Below are positions 19,244-27,549 of a stretch of 64,000 nt of DNA, one piece after another. The position numbers and the translations under genes are program-made. Numbering within the stretch: position 1 is the first letter of the stretch; each line of letters opens with the position of its first letter. Source of the stretch: Rhodospirillales bacterium (GTDB lineage Bacteria > Pseudomonadota > Alphaproteobacteria > Rhodospirillales > SHVQ01). The notes under the pieces are model-generated. The model saw only the letters and a program-made list of their open reading frames with translations. It made no database searches and was not told where the DNA came from. The DNA is taken from positions 1 to 64,000 of the forward strand of contig SHVQ01000002.1 in NCBI GenBank assembly GCA_009694195.1, in the 5' to 3' direction.

Positions 19244-20203
19244 ATGCCCGCCCTGCCCGAGCACGCCGTCGAAACGGCGACCCTGAGCAAAACCTACGCG
19301 TCGAACGGCCGCCGCGCGCCGGTCGAGGCCTTGCGGGGCGTGACGCTCCGGATTCCCCGCGGGTCCTTTTTCGGGCTCCTTGGGCCGAACGGGGCCGGGA
19401 AATCGACCCTCATCAACATTCTCGCCGGCCTCGTGCTCAAGACCTCGGGCGAGGCCCGGGTGTGGGGCTGCGACGTGGAGCGCGAGATGCGGCGGGCGCG
19501 GCGCGCGATCGGCGTCGTCCCGCAGGAGCTCAACATCGACCCGTTCTTTTCCCCCCGCGAGCTACTGGAGGTAATGGCCGGGCTCTACGGAGTTCCCCGC
19601 CGCGAGCGGAAGACGGACGAGATCCTCCGCGCGGTCGGCCTGGAGGACAAGGCGGAAGCCTATGCTCGCTCCCTTTCCGGTGGCATGCGCCGGCGCCTGC
19701 TGGTCGCCAAGGCGTTGGTGCACGCGCCGCCCGTCCTCGTGCTCGACGAGCCGACGGCGGGCGTCGACGTGGACTTGCGCCGCCAGCTCTGGGCCTATAT
19801 CCGGAAGCTGAACGCCGCCGGCACCACGATCCTCCTCACCACCCACTATCTTGAGGAGGCGGAGGCGCTCTGCGATACCATTGCCATCATAAACCACGGG
19901 CGGCTGATCGCCTGCGAGCCGACCGAGATGCTTCTGCGCCGCCTCGATTCGAAGCAGATGGCGGTGACCGTCGAGGAGGACCTCGCCGCGGTGCCGGAGA
20001 GCTTGCGAAGATATCACGGGGAGCTGCGGGGAGCCCGCGAGCTCGTGTTCAGCTATCCTCCGAGCAAGGTGCGCGGCGGCGAGATCATGGCCGCGATCGC
20101 CGCGGCGGGCCTCAGCGTGCGCGAAATCTCGACCAAGGAGGCGGAGCTCGAGGACATCTTCTTGAGCCTCACGCGCCCCGGATCGGCGGAGGGCGCGCAA
20201 TGA
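19244..20203 (+). CDS. ABC transporter ATP-binding protein, ABC-2 exporter type
   Basis: 319 residues. Walker A GPNGAGKST, Q-loop VVPQELN, signature LSGGMRRR, Walker B VLVLDEPTAGVD and H-loop TTHYLEEAEAL are intact. The C-terminal ~90 residues resemble the accessory domain of drug/polysaccharide exporters (DrrA/CcmA-type). The ATG at 19244 sits just before the conserved strand. No permease gene adjoins it; instead the stop overlaps the next start (ATGA) of a lipoprotein hydrolase. The permease may be elsewhere; the only ABC-2 permease in this window (60105-60929) has its own ATPase. Confidence 0.9.
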   Translation: MPALPEHAVETATLSKTYASNGRRAPVEALRGVTLRIPRGSFFGLLGPNGAGKSTLINILAGLVLKTSGEARVWGCDVEREMRRARRAIGVVPQELNIDPFFSPRELLEVMAGLYGVPRRERKTDEILRAVGLEDKAEAYARSLSGGMRRRLLVAKALVHAPPVLVLDEPTAGVDVDLRRQLWAYIRKLNAAGTTILLTTHYLEEAEALCDTIAIINHGRLIACEPTEMLLRRLDSKQMAVTVEEDLAAVPESLRRYHGELRGARELVFSYPPSKVRGGEIMAAIAAAGLSVREISTKEAELEDIFLSLTRPGSAEGAQ

Positions 20204-21210
20204 ACGCGGTCTCCCCGAGGATGATCGGCGGCGCGGCCATCCTCACGCTCGCCGCGCTTGCTGCCGGCTGCACGCCGACCGTCCGGGCGCCCGGTCCCGC
20301 CGTCACCCAGCCGGCTCTCGCCGACGACGGCATCCGCACGGGCGACGGCGAAGTCCTTCCGCTCCGCCGTTGGATGCCCAACGGCGGCGAGCCCAAGGCC
20401 GTGATCCTGGCCCTGCATGGATTCAACGATTACAGCAACTTCTTCGACGAGCCCGGAATGTTCCTCGCGAGCCGGGGAATCGTTTCCTATGCCTACGATC
20501 AGCGGGGCTTCGGCGCGGCCCCGCACCGCGGCGTTTGGGCCGGCATCCCGGCCTATGTCGGCGACGTGAAGGCGACCGCCGCGCTCCTCCGCCATCGACA
20601 CCCGGGTCTTCCCGTCTACCTCCTTGGCGAGAGCATGGGCGGCGCCGTCGTCATGGTGGCGATGACCGGCGACGGCCCGCCCGCGATCGACGGAATCATT
20701 TTGTCGGCGCCGGCCGTCTGGGGGCGGGAAACCATGCCCTGGTATCAGCGCTGGGCGCTCTGGGTCGGCGCCCGCACGGTTCCCTGGCTGACGCTGACGG
20801 GACGCCAGCTCAAGATCCGGGCCTCCGACAACATCGAGATGCTGCGGGCGCTCGGGCGCGACCCGCTCGTGATCAAGGAGACCCGCGTCGACACCATCCA
20901 CGGCCTCGTCGATCTGATGGATGCGGCGCTCGACGCCTCGACCCGCCTTGAGGCGAACGGCCTCATCCTTTACGGCAAGCACGACGAGGTGATTCCGAAG
21001 AACCCGACCCGCACGATGGTCGAGCGCCTGTCCGCGAACGGCCGCAACAACATCCGCGTCGCCTATTACGAGAACAGCTATCACATGCTGCTCCGCGACC
21101 TGGGCGCCAAGGTCCTGCTCCGGGACATCGCCCATTGGATCGACGCGCCGGGGAGCCCGCTCCCCTCCGGGGCGGACAAGCAGGCCGACCTGCTTCTCGC
21201 CAAGGAATAG
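20200..21210 (+). CDS. alpha/beta hydrolase lipoprotein (monoacylglycerol-lipase-like)
   Basis: 336 residues. A lipoprotein signal with lipobox LAAGC (Cys24) predicts membrane anchoring on the periplasmic side. The Hydrolase_4 domain has the oxyanion HGFNDYSNFF, nucleophile elbow GESMGG (Ser145), Asp262 in YGKHDEVIP and His295 in NSYHMLL: a full triad arranged as in lysophospholipase/monoacylglycerol lipase. Overlaps the ABC ATPase gene by 4 bases, suggesting a joint role in lipid handling at the envelope; this is inference. Confidence 0.88.
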   Translation: MNAVSPRMIGGAAILTLAALAAGCTPTVRAPGPAVTQPALADDGIRTGDGEVLPLRRWMPNGGEPKAVILALHGFNDYSNFFDEPGMFLASRGIVSYAYDQRGFGAAPHRGVWAGIPAYVGDVKATAALLRHRHPGLPVYLLGESMGGAVVMVAMTGDGPPAIDGIILSAPAVWGRETMPWYQRWALWVGARTVPWLTLTGRQLKIRASDNIEMLRALGRDPLVIKETRVDTIHGLVDLMDAALDASTRLEANGLILYGKHDEVIPKNPTRTMVERLSANGRNNIRVAYYENSYHMLLRDLGAKVLLRDIAHWIDAPGSPLPSGADKQADLLLAKE

Positions 21211-21223
21211 CGGAGATTTTCCG

Positions 21224-22531
21224 ATGACCCAGCCGCTCGACGCGCCCACCGTGAAATGCGAGCCCTACTGGTGGGAGGCGGCGCCGCTCGTCGCACTGCC
21301 CGAGGAGCCGCTGCCGAAAGCCGTCGACGTGGCGATCGTCGGTGCCGGGTACACCGGGCTTTCCGCCGCCATCACGCTCGCCCGCCGGGGGCGCAGCGTC
21401 GCCGTGCTGGAGGCCGAGAGGCCCGGCGAGGGCGCGAGCTCCAGGAACGGCGGCATCGCCAGCGGAAATCTCAAATACGGCGTCGGCGCCATGATCGAGC
21501 GCTTCGGTCGCGACGGCGCGCTTGCGCTTTACAACGAGGGCAAGCAGGCGCGCGAGTCCCTGAAGGCCTTCATCGAGACCGAGGGAATTCAATGCCACTT
21601 CGCCATGCACGGCCGTTTCACCGGCGCCAACACGCCCGCCCACTACGAGGGGCTGGCGCGCGATGCGGAGCTGCTGCGGAAGCACCTCGGCGTCGAAGCG
21701 GAGGTCGTCGCGCGGGCCGAGCAGCACCGCGAAATCGGCAGCGACTTCTATCATGGCGGCCAAGTGCGGCCGGATATCGGGGGCCTCCACCCCGGGCTCT
21801 TTTTCCGCGGCCTCCTGGACGTGGCGCGGAAGGCCGGGGCCACCGTGTTCGGCGGCACTCGCGTCGCGGGATTGAAGCGCAAGTCCCAGGGATTCACGGT
21901 CGCGACCGCGCGCGGGCGGATCGCCGCCCGCGACGTGATCGTCGCCACCAACGGCTACACGGGAGCGGCGACGCCCTGGTTCCGCCGCCGGGTCATTCCG
22001 ATCCGCAGCCAGATCATCGCGACCGAGCCGCTCGGCGCCAACATGATGGCGCGCCTGATGCCGAAGGGCCGCATGCTCGGTGACACGTCCAGGCTCTACA
22101 ATTATTACCGGCCGGCGCCCGACGGCGGCCGCATCATCTTCGGCGGCCGAGCCGGCGCGCTCGCGGCGGACCCGCGGGAGAGCGGGCGTCACCTCTACCG
22201 CAACCTCACGGCCATCTTCCCGGATCTCCAGGGCATCGGCGTCACCCACACCTGGTCCGGCAACACCGGCTACACCTTCGATCTCCTGCCCCACATCGGC
22301 GTCAAGGACGGCGTCCATTACGCCATGGGGTTCTGCGGGAGCGGCGTCGTGTGGGCGCCCTGGTTCGGGCGCAAGATCGCGGAGAAGCTTCTCGGCGAGC
22401 CCGCAGGCGCGATCCCGTTCGAGCAGCACCGCTTCCAGACACGCCCGCTCTACTGGGGCCAGCCTTGGTTCCTGCCGTTCGTGATGACCTGGTACGGGGC
22501 CCGCGACTGGATCGACCGTAAGCGTGCGTAG
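21224..22531 (+). CDS. FAD-dependent oxidoreductase, gamma-glutamylputrescine-oxidase-like
   Basis: 435 residues, DAO-type fold. The N-terminal Rossmann motif VDVAIVGAGYTGLSAAITLARRG (residues ~30-52) and AERPGEGASSRNGGI (FAD-binding) are characteristic; FGGRAGAL and WSGNTGYTFDLLPHIG near the C-terminus match the PuuB/glycine-oxidase branch. Likely oxidises a primary or secondary amine, giving H2O2. Start ATG is 13 bases after the hydrolase gene with a GGAG-like site. Exact substrate is not determinable here. Confidence 0.88.
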   Translation: MTQPLDAPTVKCEPYWWEAAPLVALPEEPLPKAVDVAIVGAGYTGLSAAITLARRGRSVAVLEAERPGEGASSRNGGIASGNLKYGVGAMIERFGRDGALALYNEGKQARESLKAFIETEGIQCHFAMHGRFTGANTPAHYEGLARDAELLRKHLGVEAEVVARAEQHREIGSDFYHGGQVRPDIGGLHPGLFFRGLLDVARKAGATVFGGTRVAGLKRKSQGFTVATARGRIAARDVIVATNGYTGAATPWFRRRVIPIRSQIIATEPLGANMMARLMPKGRMLGDTSRLYNYYRPAPDGGRIIFGGRAGALAADPRESGRHLYRNLTAIFPDLQGIGVTHTWSGNTGYTFDLLPHIGVKDGVHYAMGFCGSGVVWAPWFGRKIAEKLLGEPAGAIPFEQHRFQTRPLYWGQPWFLPFVMTWYGARDWIDRKRA

Positions 22532-22555
22532 AGAATTCCCGATCAAGTGGCATCG

Positions 22556-22660
22556 CCCCCTTACCCTGCCCTCTCCCCCACATTTTGGGGGGAGAGGGTT
22601 GAGAAGGGTAGGCGCGGCGTCTCGCCGCGCCTACCCGAAGCTGGGTGAGGGGGGTCGGAC
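22556..22660. repeat. dispersed intergenic repeat, family C, copy 2 (inverted relative to copy 1)
   Basis: Holds CCCTCTCCCCC/GGGGGGAGAGGG and GGTAGGCGCGGCG/CGCCGCGCCTACC hairpins followed by GAAGCTGGGTGAGG. Read on the minus strand it aligns with 15955-16055. The TAGAGC terminal repeats of the first copy were not found here, so this copy looks incomplete. Lies between convergent genes. Confidence 0.7.
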
Positions 22661-22673
22661 TTCGCCCTAAGCG

Positions 22674-24149
22674 TCACGCGCCTCGGCCGTAGGCCGGGAG
22701 CAGCGCATCGGTGAGCCGGAGACCCCGGCGCGCGAGGGTCTCCGTAATCCGGCCGAGGGAGGCCACATCGAGCCGCTCGCGCCCCTGTTCGATCAGCACG
22801 TGGCCGGGTGCGCCGAAGCGTGCAAGATCACCGGCCTCGTCGGCACCCACGATCAGGATTTCCGACGGCTCCGAAAGCGCTGATGGAGCCGCGTCCCGGA
22901 TAACATCGACACGTTCCGCGACGCCCGCACGCGCGAACCCCGCCCGCCGCCGCTTTACGTCCGCATCATCGCGGCAGAGGGCCCGAAGGGAGAGGCGCGG
23001 CAGATCGGCGAGGTCGGCGACCAGCCAGTCGGAGACGCTCGGCGCCGCGACGACGCGGATCGCGTCCGCTTTCCGGTGCTCTTCCTGCACGTATTCATAG
23101 GCGCGCACGCGCTGCAACAGCGCGTTCAAGGGGTGGCCCGGAAGCCTTCGGCAACGGGGCTCGTGCTTGAGCGCCAAAGTGTCCTCTTCGCGGCTGTCCA
23201 AGACGAGATCCAGAAATCGGCTGGTGAGATTGAGGGTCGAGAATTCCCGCAGGGCGAGCGCGCGGCCGCGGTTGCGAATGGCCAGCGCGTCGGCGGGTTG
23301 CTGCCGGTAGTGATTCACTTTTGCCAACAGGTCGTCCTTGCCGTCGAAGAACACGAGGTCGCGTCCATCCTCGAACAGAAGGTCGGCGCCGGATTGTGCG
23401 CTCAAGCGGTCCGTGAGCAGGAAACCGCCGGCGGACAGCACCTCGAGCGTCCGCAAATTGAGGTCGCCGTTCAGGCTGACGTTCAAACTGAGAAGCGATT
23501 TTGCGTACACCCGGGCGGCATCCATCTGGGGTGCCTGGCTCACGCGCAGGGGCACGCCGTTCGCCTGGAGCGCGTCGAGCACGGATTGGCGGTACGGGTG
23601 GTACTTGCCGACGCTGCCGACGAAGGCGACGGTATCGTCGAGACTCTCCGAAGACGGCTGCGGGTGCGGATTCAGGCTGAGAAAGGGAAGCCAGTGGACG
23701 CGCGGCAGGCCCGACTCGACGAAGTAATGGAGATGCTGGCGGTCGAACTCGGAGACCAGCACGTCGTAGCGCTCGGCGAGCACGTACTCCAACAGGAACG
23801 AGATCGGGTTCTGCAGGTGATGGGTGTCGCCCGCGATCAAAACCTTGAGCGCATCGACCGCGTGCAGGTTGCGGGCGACCGTCTGGGCCGAGCGGTTGAC
23901 CTGCACGACGACGAGGGCGGGCCTCTGTTCGGCCGGCAGGCCCGCGACGAGCTTCGCCAGATCGAACTCGCCCGGCGGCGTCTTGATGGAGCGGTAGAGC
24001 CCGCCCTCGACCACGGTCTCGCAGCGGGGGCCGCAGAAGACCTCGCGAGCCGAGAGCATGGGGCGGCGATACCAGCCGACGTCGCCCGCGAAGCAGACGA
24101 GCGCGGGCGGGGCCTTCTCGAGCACCTGGGCGAGCGACGAAGATGACAC
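22674..24149 (-). CDS. CgeB-like glycosyltransferase family protein
   Basis: About 491 residues from GTG 24149. The central part (SLLSLNVSLNGDLNLRTLEVLSAGG, LLFEDGRDLVFFDGKDDLL) matches the Glyco_trans_1_2 domain of CgeB-like transferases; the N-terminal half contains LIAGDTHHLQNP and LVSEFDRQH, a GT-B-like first domain. The C-terminal ~170 residues resemble a Rossmann-like appendage (ILIVGADEAGDL) of unknown role. Start is uncertain: GTG 24149 follows an AAGGCGAA site; other in-frame GTG codons exist. Divergent from the dehydrogenase gene. Possibly flagellin or surface-glycan modification, by family analogy. Confidence 0.7.
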   Translation of the reverse strand: MSSSSLAQVLEKAPPALVCFAGDVGWYRRPMLSAREVFCGPRCETVVEGGLYRSIKTPPGEFDLAKLVAGLPAEQRPALVVVQVNRSAQTVARNLHAVDALKVLIAGDTHHLQNPISFLLEYVLAERYDVLVSEFDRQHLHYFVESGLPRVHWLPFLSLNPHPQPSSESLDDTVAFVGSVGKYHPYRQSVLDALQANGVPLRVSQAPQMDAARVYAKSLLSLNVSLNGDLNLRTLEVLSAGGFLLTDRLSAQSGADLLFEDGRDLVFFDGKDDLLAKVNHYRQQPADALAIRNRGRALALREFSTLNLTSRFLDLVLDSREEDTLALKHEPRCRRLPGHPLNALLQRVRAYEYVQEEHRKADAIRVVAAPSVSDWLVADLADLPRLSLRALCRDDADVKRRRAGFARAGVAERVDVIRDAAPSALSEPSEILIVGADEAGDLARFGAPGHVLIEQGRERLDVASLGRITETLARRGLRLTDALLPAYGRGA

Positions 24150-24160
24150 GGCCGGGGACG

Positions 24161-24196
24161 ATTCGCCTTCACAAAGGAACGGCCGTAGCCTAGCAC
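24161..24196 (+). promoter_or_regulatory. promoter-like block ahead of the LDH2-family gene, shared with the tRNA-Arg promoter
   Basis: TTCACA (24168-24173), a 17-base spacer and TAGCAC (24191-24196). The 21 bases starting at 24161 (ATTCGCCTTCACAAAGGAAC plus G) match 25394-25414 with one mismatch, and both blocks keep the same spacing to a TAKCACA sequence. Consistent with a duplicated promoter. Confidence 0.45.
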
Positions 24197-24221
24197 ACGG
24201 GACGGCCCCCCTCGTATCCGG

Positions 24222-25364
24222 GTGGGAGACCCGCCTGGATGGACCGCCTTGAAACGAAACGCTGAACGCAAAACCCGAAAGACCCCCCGCAAAGCGACAC
24301 GGCCGACGCTCCGCGTTGCCGGCGACGACCTCCGGGCCCTCGTCGTCAACCTCCTCAAGGCCTATGCCTGCTCCGATGCCGCCGCCGCCTGCGCGGCCAC
24401 GGTTTTCGTGGAAGCCGATCTCCGGGGCACCGGCGGCCAGGGGATCGATTACCTCCCCTACATCCTGGACAACCTGAAAGCGGGCAACATCGATCCCAGG
24501 GCCGAGCCGTCCGTGCGTCATGACGCCCAAGCGGTCGCGCTCGTCGACGGCCATCGCGGATTGGGTCAGCCGGCGGCCGTGCTCGCATCCCGCCTCGCAG
24601 CAAAGAAGGCAAAGCGGTTCGGCGCCGCGGTGGTCGGCGTCACCAACTCGACGGATATTTTTATGATCGGCTATTACGCCGATCTCATCGCCGCCGAAGG
24701 GCTCGTCGGGATCGTCTTCACATCCGGCCCGCCGCTGGTGCATCCCCACGGCGGGATCGAGCGCATGTTGAGCACCAACCCGATGGCGTTCGCCTTTCCG
24801 ACCGACCGGGAGGCGCCGGTGATCTCCGACGTGTCGACGAGCGCGCTCTCGAGCTGGCGCGTGCGGCAGGCGGCCTATCACGGCGAACGGATGGCGCCGG
24901 GCGGCGGCATCGACCGGAACGGCATTCCCACCACGGACGCCCGGGCCATCCGCGCGGGCGCCATCAGCCCCCTCGGGGCCCACAAGGGTTTCGCGCTCGG
25001 GCTTTCGGTCGCCGTCATGAGCGGGCTTCTGACCGGGAGCCAGGTCGGGCCCGATCTCGGAGGCTGGCAGGACGAGGGGCCGATCGGCTATTTCGGCCAT
25101 ACCTTCATCGCGATCGACCCAAAGGCTCTCAACCCCGGCGCCGATTTCCCGCAAGCCGTCGGCGGCTACATCGACAGGATCAAGCGCTCGAAAAAGGCGC
25201 CCGGCGTCCGGGAGATCCTGATCCCGGGCGAGCGGTCGGCCCGGGCGCGAAAGGAGTACCTTCGGGACGGCGTTCCCGTTCTCAAGGCAACGTGGAAAAT
25301 CATCGTGGACATCGCCGGAGATTTGGGCGTCGCCATGCCGAAAGCGACCGCGGCCCGCCGCTGA
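24222..25364 (+). CDS. Ldh family oxidoreductase (malate/L-lactate/ureidoglycolate dehydrogenase type) with altered catalytic motif
   Basis: 380 residues from GTG 24222; a TTG at 24249 preceded by GGATGGA is an equally good start. LDH2-family landmarks: ADLRG near residue 70, the nucleotide-binding MLSTNPMAFAFPTDREAP and DVSTSALSSWRV, and GAHKGFALGLSVAVMSGLLTG. Members use NAD(P)H to reduce 2-oxo acids or cyclic imines. The usual SHG catalytic triplet after ADLRG reads GQG here (ADLRGTGGQGID), so the proton-donor His is missing. The protein may be inactive, use another residue, or have a different reaction. Basic N-terminus (RNAERKTRKTPRKATR) is unusual. Confidence 0.8.
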   Translation: MGDPPGWTALKRNAERKTRKTPRKATRPTLRVAGDDLRALVVNLLKAYACSDAAAACAATVFVEADLRGTGGQGIDYLPYILDNLKAGNIDPRAEPSVRHDAQAVALVDGHRGLGQPAAVLASRLAAKKAKRFGAAVVGVTNSTDIFMIGYYADLIAAEGLVGIVFTSGPPLVHPHGGIERMLSTNPMAFAFPTDREAPVISDVSTSALSSWRVRQAAYHGERMAPGGGIDRNGIPTTDARAIRAGAISPLGAHKGFALGLSVAVMSGLLTGSQVGPDLGGWQDEGPIGYFGHTFIAIDPKALNPGADFPQAVGGYIDRIKRSKKAPGVREILIPGERSARARKEYLRDGVPVLKATWKIIVDIAGDLGVAMPKATAARR

Positions 25365-25400
25365 AACACCCGGCCACGGACGGGGCCACGAAAATTCGGC

Positions 25401-25429
25401 TTCACAAAGGAACGCTCCTCCCCTATCAC
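25401..25429 (+). promoter_or_regulatory. candidate promoter of tRNA-Arg
   Basis: TTCACA (25401-25406), 17-base spacer, TATCAC (25424-25429); the tRNA gene begins at 25440, 10 bases further, leaving a very short leader. The upstream block 25394-25414 is nearly identical to 24161-24181. Confidence 0.5.
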
Positions 25430-25439
25430 AGAGACCAGC

Positions 25440-25516
<77 letters not shown>

Positions 25517-25702
25517 ATTCTTTCAGATCGTTATTTCAAAGCCTCGCGCCGACGGATTTGGCGTAGCGCCATTCTCGTGCCGAGGAGGCGGCGTTTCGGC
25601 GGAAGCGCGCCGGCCGAGCGGTTGATGTCGCGTCTGAGGTCGAGCAGCGCCCCGTATTCGGGAACGTCTTTCGGACAGGCGCCGCGGCAGGAACGAAGCG
25701 GC

Positions 25703-25879
25703 TTATCGACGGCGAACGTAAGCCGAGCGCCCGCCCTTTTGTGCCGGAGCCTCTTCGGACCCCGCGAGAAAAGAAATGAGTTTTCGCAGATGATTGAGGA
25801 ACGTGGGCGGCGGATAAATCAAGAGAAACCCCGCGATGATGAGACCGGTAATGAGAACCCGCGCAACCGGATCTTCCAT
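25703..25879 (-). CDS. small single-pass membrane protein
   Basis: 58 residues, too short for most automatic callers. ATG 25879 is preceded by GGAGG at an 8-base distance, a strong ribosome binding site. The sequence is MEDPVARV followed by one hydrophobic helix (LITGLIIAGFLLIYPPPTF, ~9-27), then a short amphipathic stretch (LNHLRKLISFL) and a basic tail ending RSAYVRRR. Topology by the positive-inside rule: C-terminus cytoplasmic. No family recognised. Lies in the gene-poor stretch after tRNA-Arg. Confidence 0.55.
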   Translation of the reverse strand: MEDPVARVLITGLIIAGFLLIYPPPTFLNHLRKLISFLAGSEEAPAQKGGRSAYVRRR

Positions 25880-25988
25880 CTCTCAGCCCTCCCCGCTTGC
25901 AAGCGATACGCCCCGCTCCCGATGCTGCGCCAATGCTGTTGGATTTGCCAGATGGAGAAAGGTCTCGGGGACGGCCGATCCATAGGTC

Positions 25989-26240
25989 TCAACGCGGGCG
26001 GGTGAGCCGCTCGATTCGCTGCCGGACGACGGCGATCAACCGGTCGAGCGCGTAGGCGGCCTGGCGCTGGAGCGGGAACAGCCGGCTCTTCTTCCACGCG
26101 TGGAACCGGCGGGGCGGCATCGGCTCGGAAAAATCCCGAGAAGAAGAGAAGAGGCGAGATTTTAAAGAAACGACTGAGAAGAGCCTGGGAGCATCCGCGT
26201 CAGTCGGCGGGGCTTTTCTTCGGTTCTCCAGCTCCTCCAT
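25989..26240 (-). CDS. possible small basic protein
   Basis: 83 residues from ATG 26240 (GGGGAG upstream). Rich in Arg, Lys and Ser; C-terminal half (WKKSRLFPLQRQAAYALDRLIAVVRQRIERL) could form an amphipathic helix. The first codons overlap a 37-base sequence repeated at 27620-27656. No family is recognised and the N-terminal third looks unstructured, so this may be a decayed gene or chance frame. The remaining ~100 bases on either side of it hold nothing further that I can identify. Confidence 0.3.
   Translation of the reverse strand: MEELENRRKAPPTDADAPRLFSVVSLKSRLFSSSRDFSEPMPPRRFHAWKKSRLFPLQRQAAYALDRLIAVVRQRIERLTRPR
26194..26230 (+). repeat. 37-base direct repeat, copy 1
   Basis: TCCGCGTCAGTCGGCGGGGC then TTTTCTTCGG; about 33 of 37 positions match 27620-27656. 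Copy 2 includes the 3' end of the cNMP-binding gene and copy 1 the 5' end of the small basic frame, so the repeat may mark an ancient duplication or recombination between them. Confidence 0.6.
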
Positions 26241-26293
26241 CTCGCCCGCTCCCCTCTCAAGCAATCCGCCGGCGGACGATTCGATAAGCCTGC

Positions 26294-26968
26294 TTATTGT
26301 GCCCCCGCGGCCGCCAAAATTCGAGAAATCTCCGTCTGACCTTTCCGCCGCGCGTGTTCAAGCGGCGTGATGCCGGATCGGTCGGCGAGATCGACCTTCG
26401 CGCCGGCCGCGACAAGCAGACGCACGATGTCCGCATGCCGCGGCCCGCCGTCGCCGAGGATGACCGCTTCCAGAAGCGCGGTCCATCCGAGGCTGTTCAC
26501 GTGGTCGATGTCGATGCCCGTGGCAAGCAGTTCCCGCACGACATCGACATGACCGTGATGCGCGGCGGGAATAAGCGCGGTGCCGCCGTAACGGTTGACG
26601 CTCTTGAGATCGGCGCCGTTGGCCAAGGTCAGCCGCAGAATATCGAGATACCCTGCGGCGCCCGCGAGAAGATAGGGGCTGTCCTGGATCGCATCCTTGG
26701 CGTTAACGTCGGCGCCCGTTTGAATCAGGACTCGGGCGGTTTCGACATGGTTGCCTTGGGTCGCCGCCATGAGAGCCGTCCGTCCCGCCGCATCCCGCTC
26801 GTGAACGCCAGCGCCCACGCCGAGCAGACGCTTCACCTCCGCCAGGTTACCGTTCGCGGACATCCGAATCAAAGCCCGATCGATGGAAGTTTCCGACGTC
26901 GTTCCGCCTGGCGCCGGAAGCCCCAAAACGACGAGAAACCAGAGCAGGATTCGCCATGTCGCTGTCAT
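26294..26968 (-). CDS. secreted ankyrin-repeat protein
   Basis: 224 residues. N-terminal signal peptide (MTATWRILLWFLVVLGLPAPGG, cut after ~22), then five to six ankyrin repeats, e.g. AAGRTALMAATQGNHVETARVLIQ, RYGGTALIPAAHHGHVDVVRELLA and RSGITPLEHARRKGQTEISRIL, each with the TPL/TAL and LL.AGA-type core. Probably a periplasmic protein-protein interaction module. ATG 26968 is preferred over an upstream frame because it starts the signal peptide. Partner unknown. Confidence 0.88.
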   Translation of the reverse strand: MTATWRILLWFLVVLGLPAPGGTTSETSIDRALIRMSANGNLAEVKRLLGVGAGVHERDAAGRTALMAATQGNHVETARVLIQTGADVNAKDAIQDSPYLLAGAAGYLDILRLTLANGADLKSVNRYGGTALIPAAHHGHVDVVRELLATGIDIDHVNSLGWTALLEAVILGDGGPRHADIVRLLVAAGAKVDLADRSGITPLEHARRKGQTEISRILAAAGAQ

Positions 26969-27027
26969 CGGCAATTCCACAGTCACGGCGCACCCGCATC
27001 GGCGGGCGCATGTCGCGGTTGGATCGG

Positions 27028-27549
27028 TCACATCAGATCGGAGTCGGCCGGGGAGCGGCTTTCGTCCCACATGCGATCGAATGCGGCCTGAGCGGCGACC
27101 ACCACGTCCTCGAATTCGCGCCTGTAAAATCTCACGCTCGGCCGTTCCGTTGGCTTTGTAAACGGCAGGACAAGCTCGTCATGGAAAAAACCGCTGTTTT
27201 TTTCCGAGTCCACGATCAGCATTGAATGGAACAGGAGGGATGGATACCACCGAACGTGCACCTTGTGCCCGCGCAAAAGCAGCCTCGAAGACGAAGTGAT
27301 GTTATCCGGCAAATCCTTACCCTCGGGGAGGTGAGCGGCCAGACGCTTCACGTCCGGGCTTGCCGGGTCCGGCAGAATGACTCTTCGGACGGCGCGTAGC
27401 GCGCCGACGACGCACGAAGCCATCCTCGCGCCGGTGAGAGTGAAGGTGTCTATCCGCTCGTGGTTATTCAGTACCTGATCGAGGGGCCGCCTCTTTTCAA
27501 GCTCATCACGGCCCGTGAACCATTCAATTCCAGGCAACTGCGCCGACAC
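27028..27549 (-). CDS. uncharacterised protein with a degenerate phospholipase-D-like C-terminal region
   Basis: 173 residues from GTG 27549 (GGGGAG upstream). The N-terminal half (DELEKRRPLDQVLNNHERIDTF, TGARMASCVVGALRAVRRVILPDP) looks like the start of a Rossmann/PLD-type fold. The C-terminal half has VRWYPSLLFHSMLIVDSEKNSG then FEDVVVAAQAAFDRMWDES, resembling the H-x-K-x4-D region of PLD-like proteins, but the Lys is replaced (H-S-M-L-I-V-D), so no nuclease or lipase activity is expected. Such inactive domains often act as sensors. Low similarity to neighbours; assignment is tentative. Confidence 0.6.
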   Translation of the reverse strand: MSAQLPGIEWFTGRDELEKRRPLDQVLNNHERIDTFTLTGARMASCVVGALRAVRRVILPDPASPDVKRLAAHLPEGKDLPDNITSSSRLLLRGHKVHVRWYPSLLFHSMLIVDSEKNSGFFHDELVLPFTKPTERPSVRFYRREFEDVVVAAQAAFDRMWDESRSPADSDLM

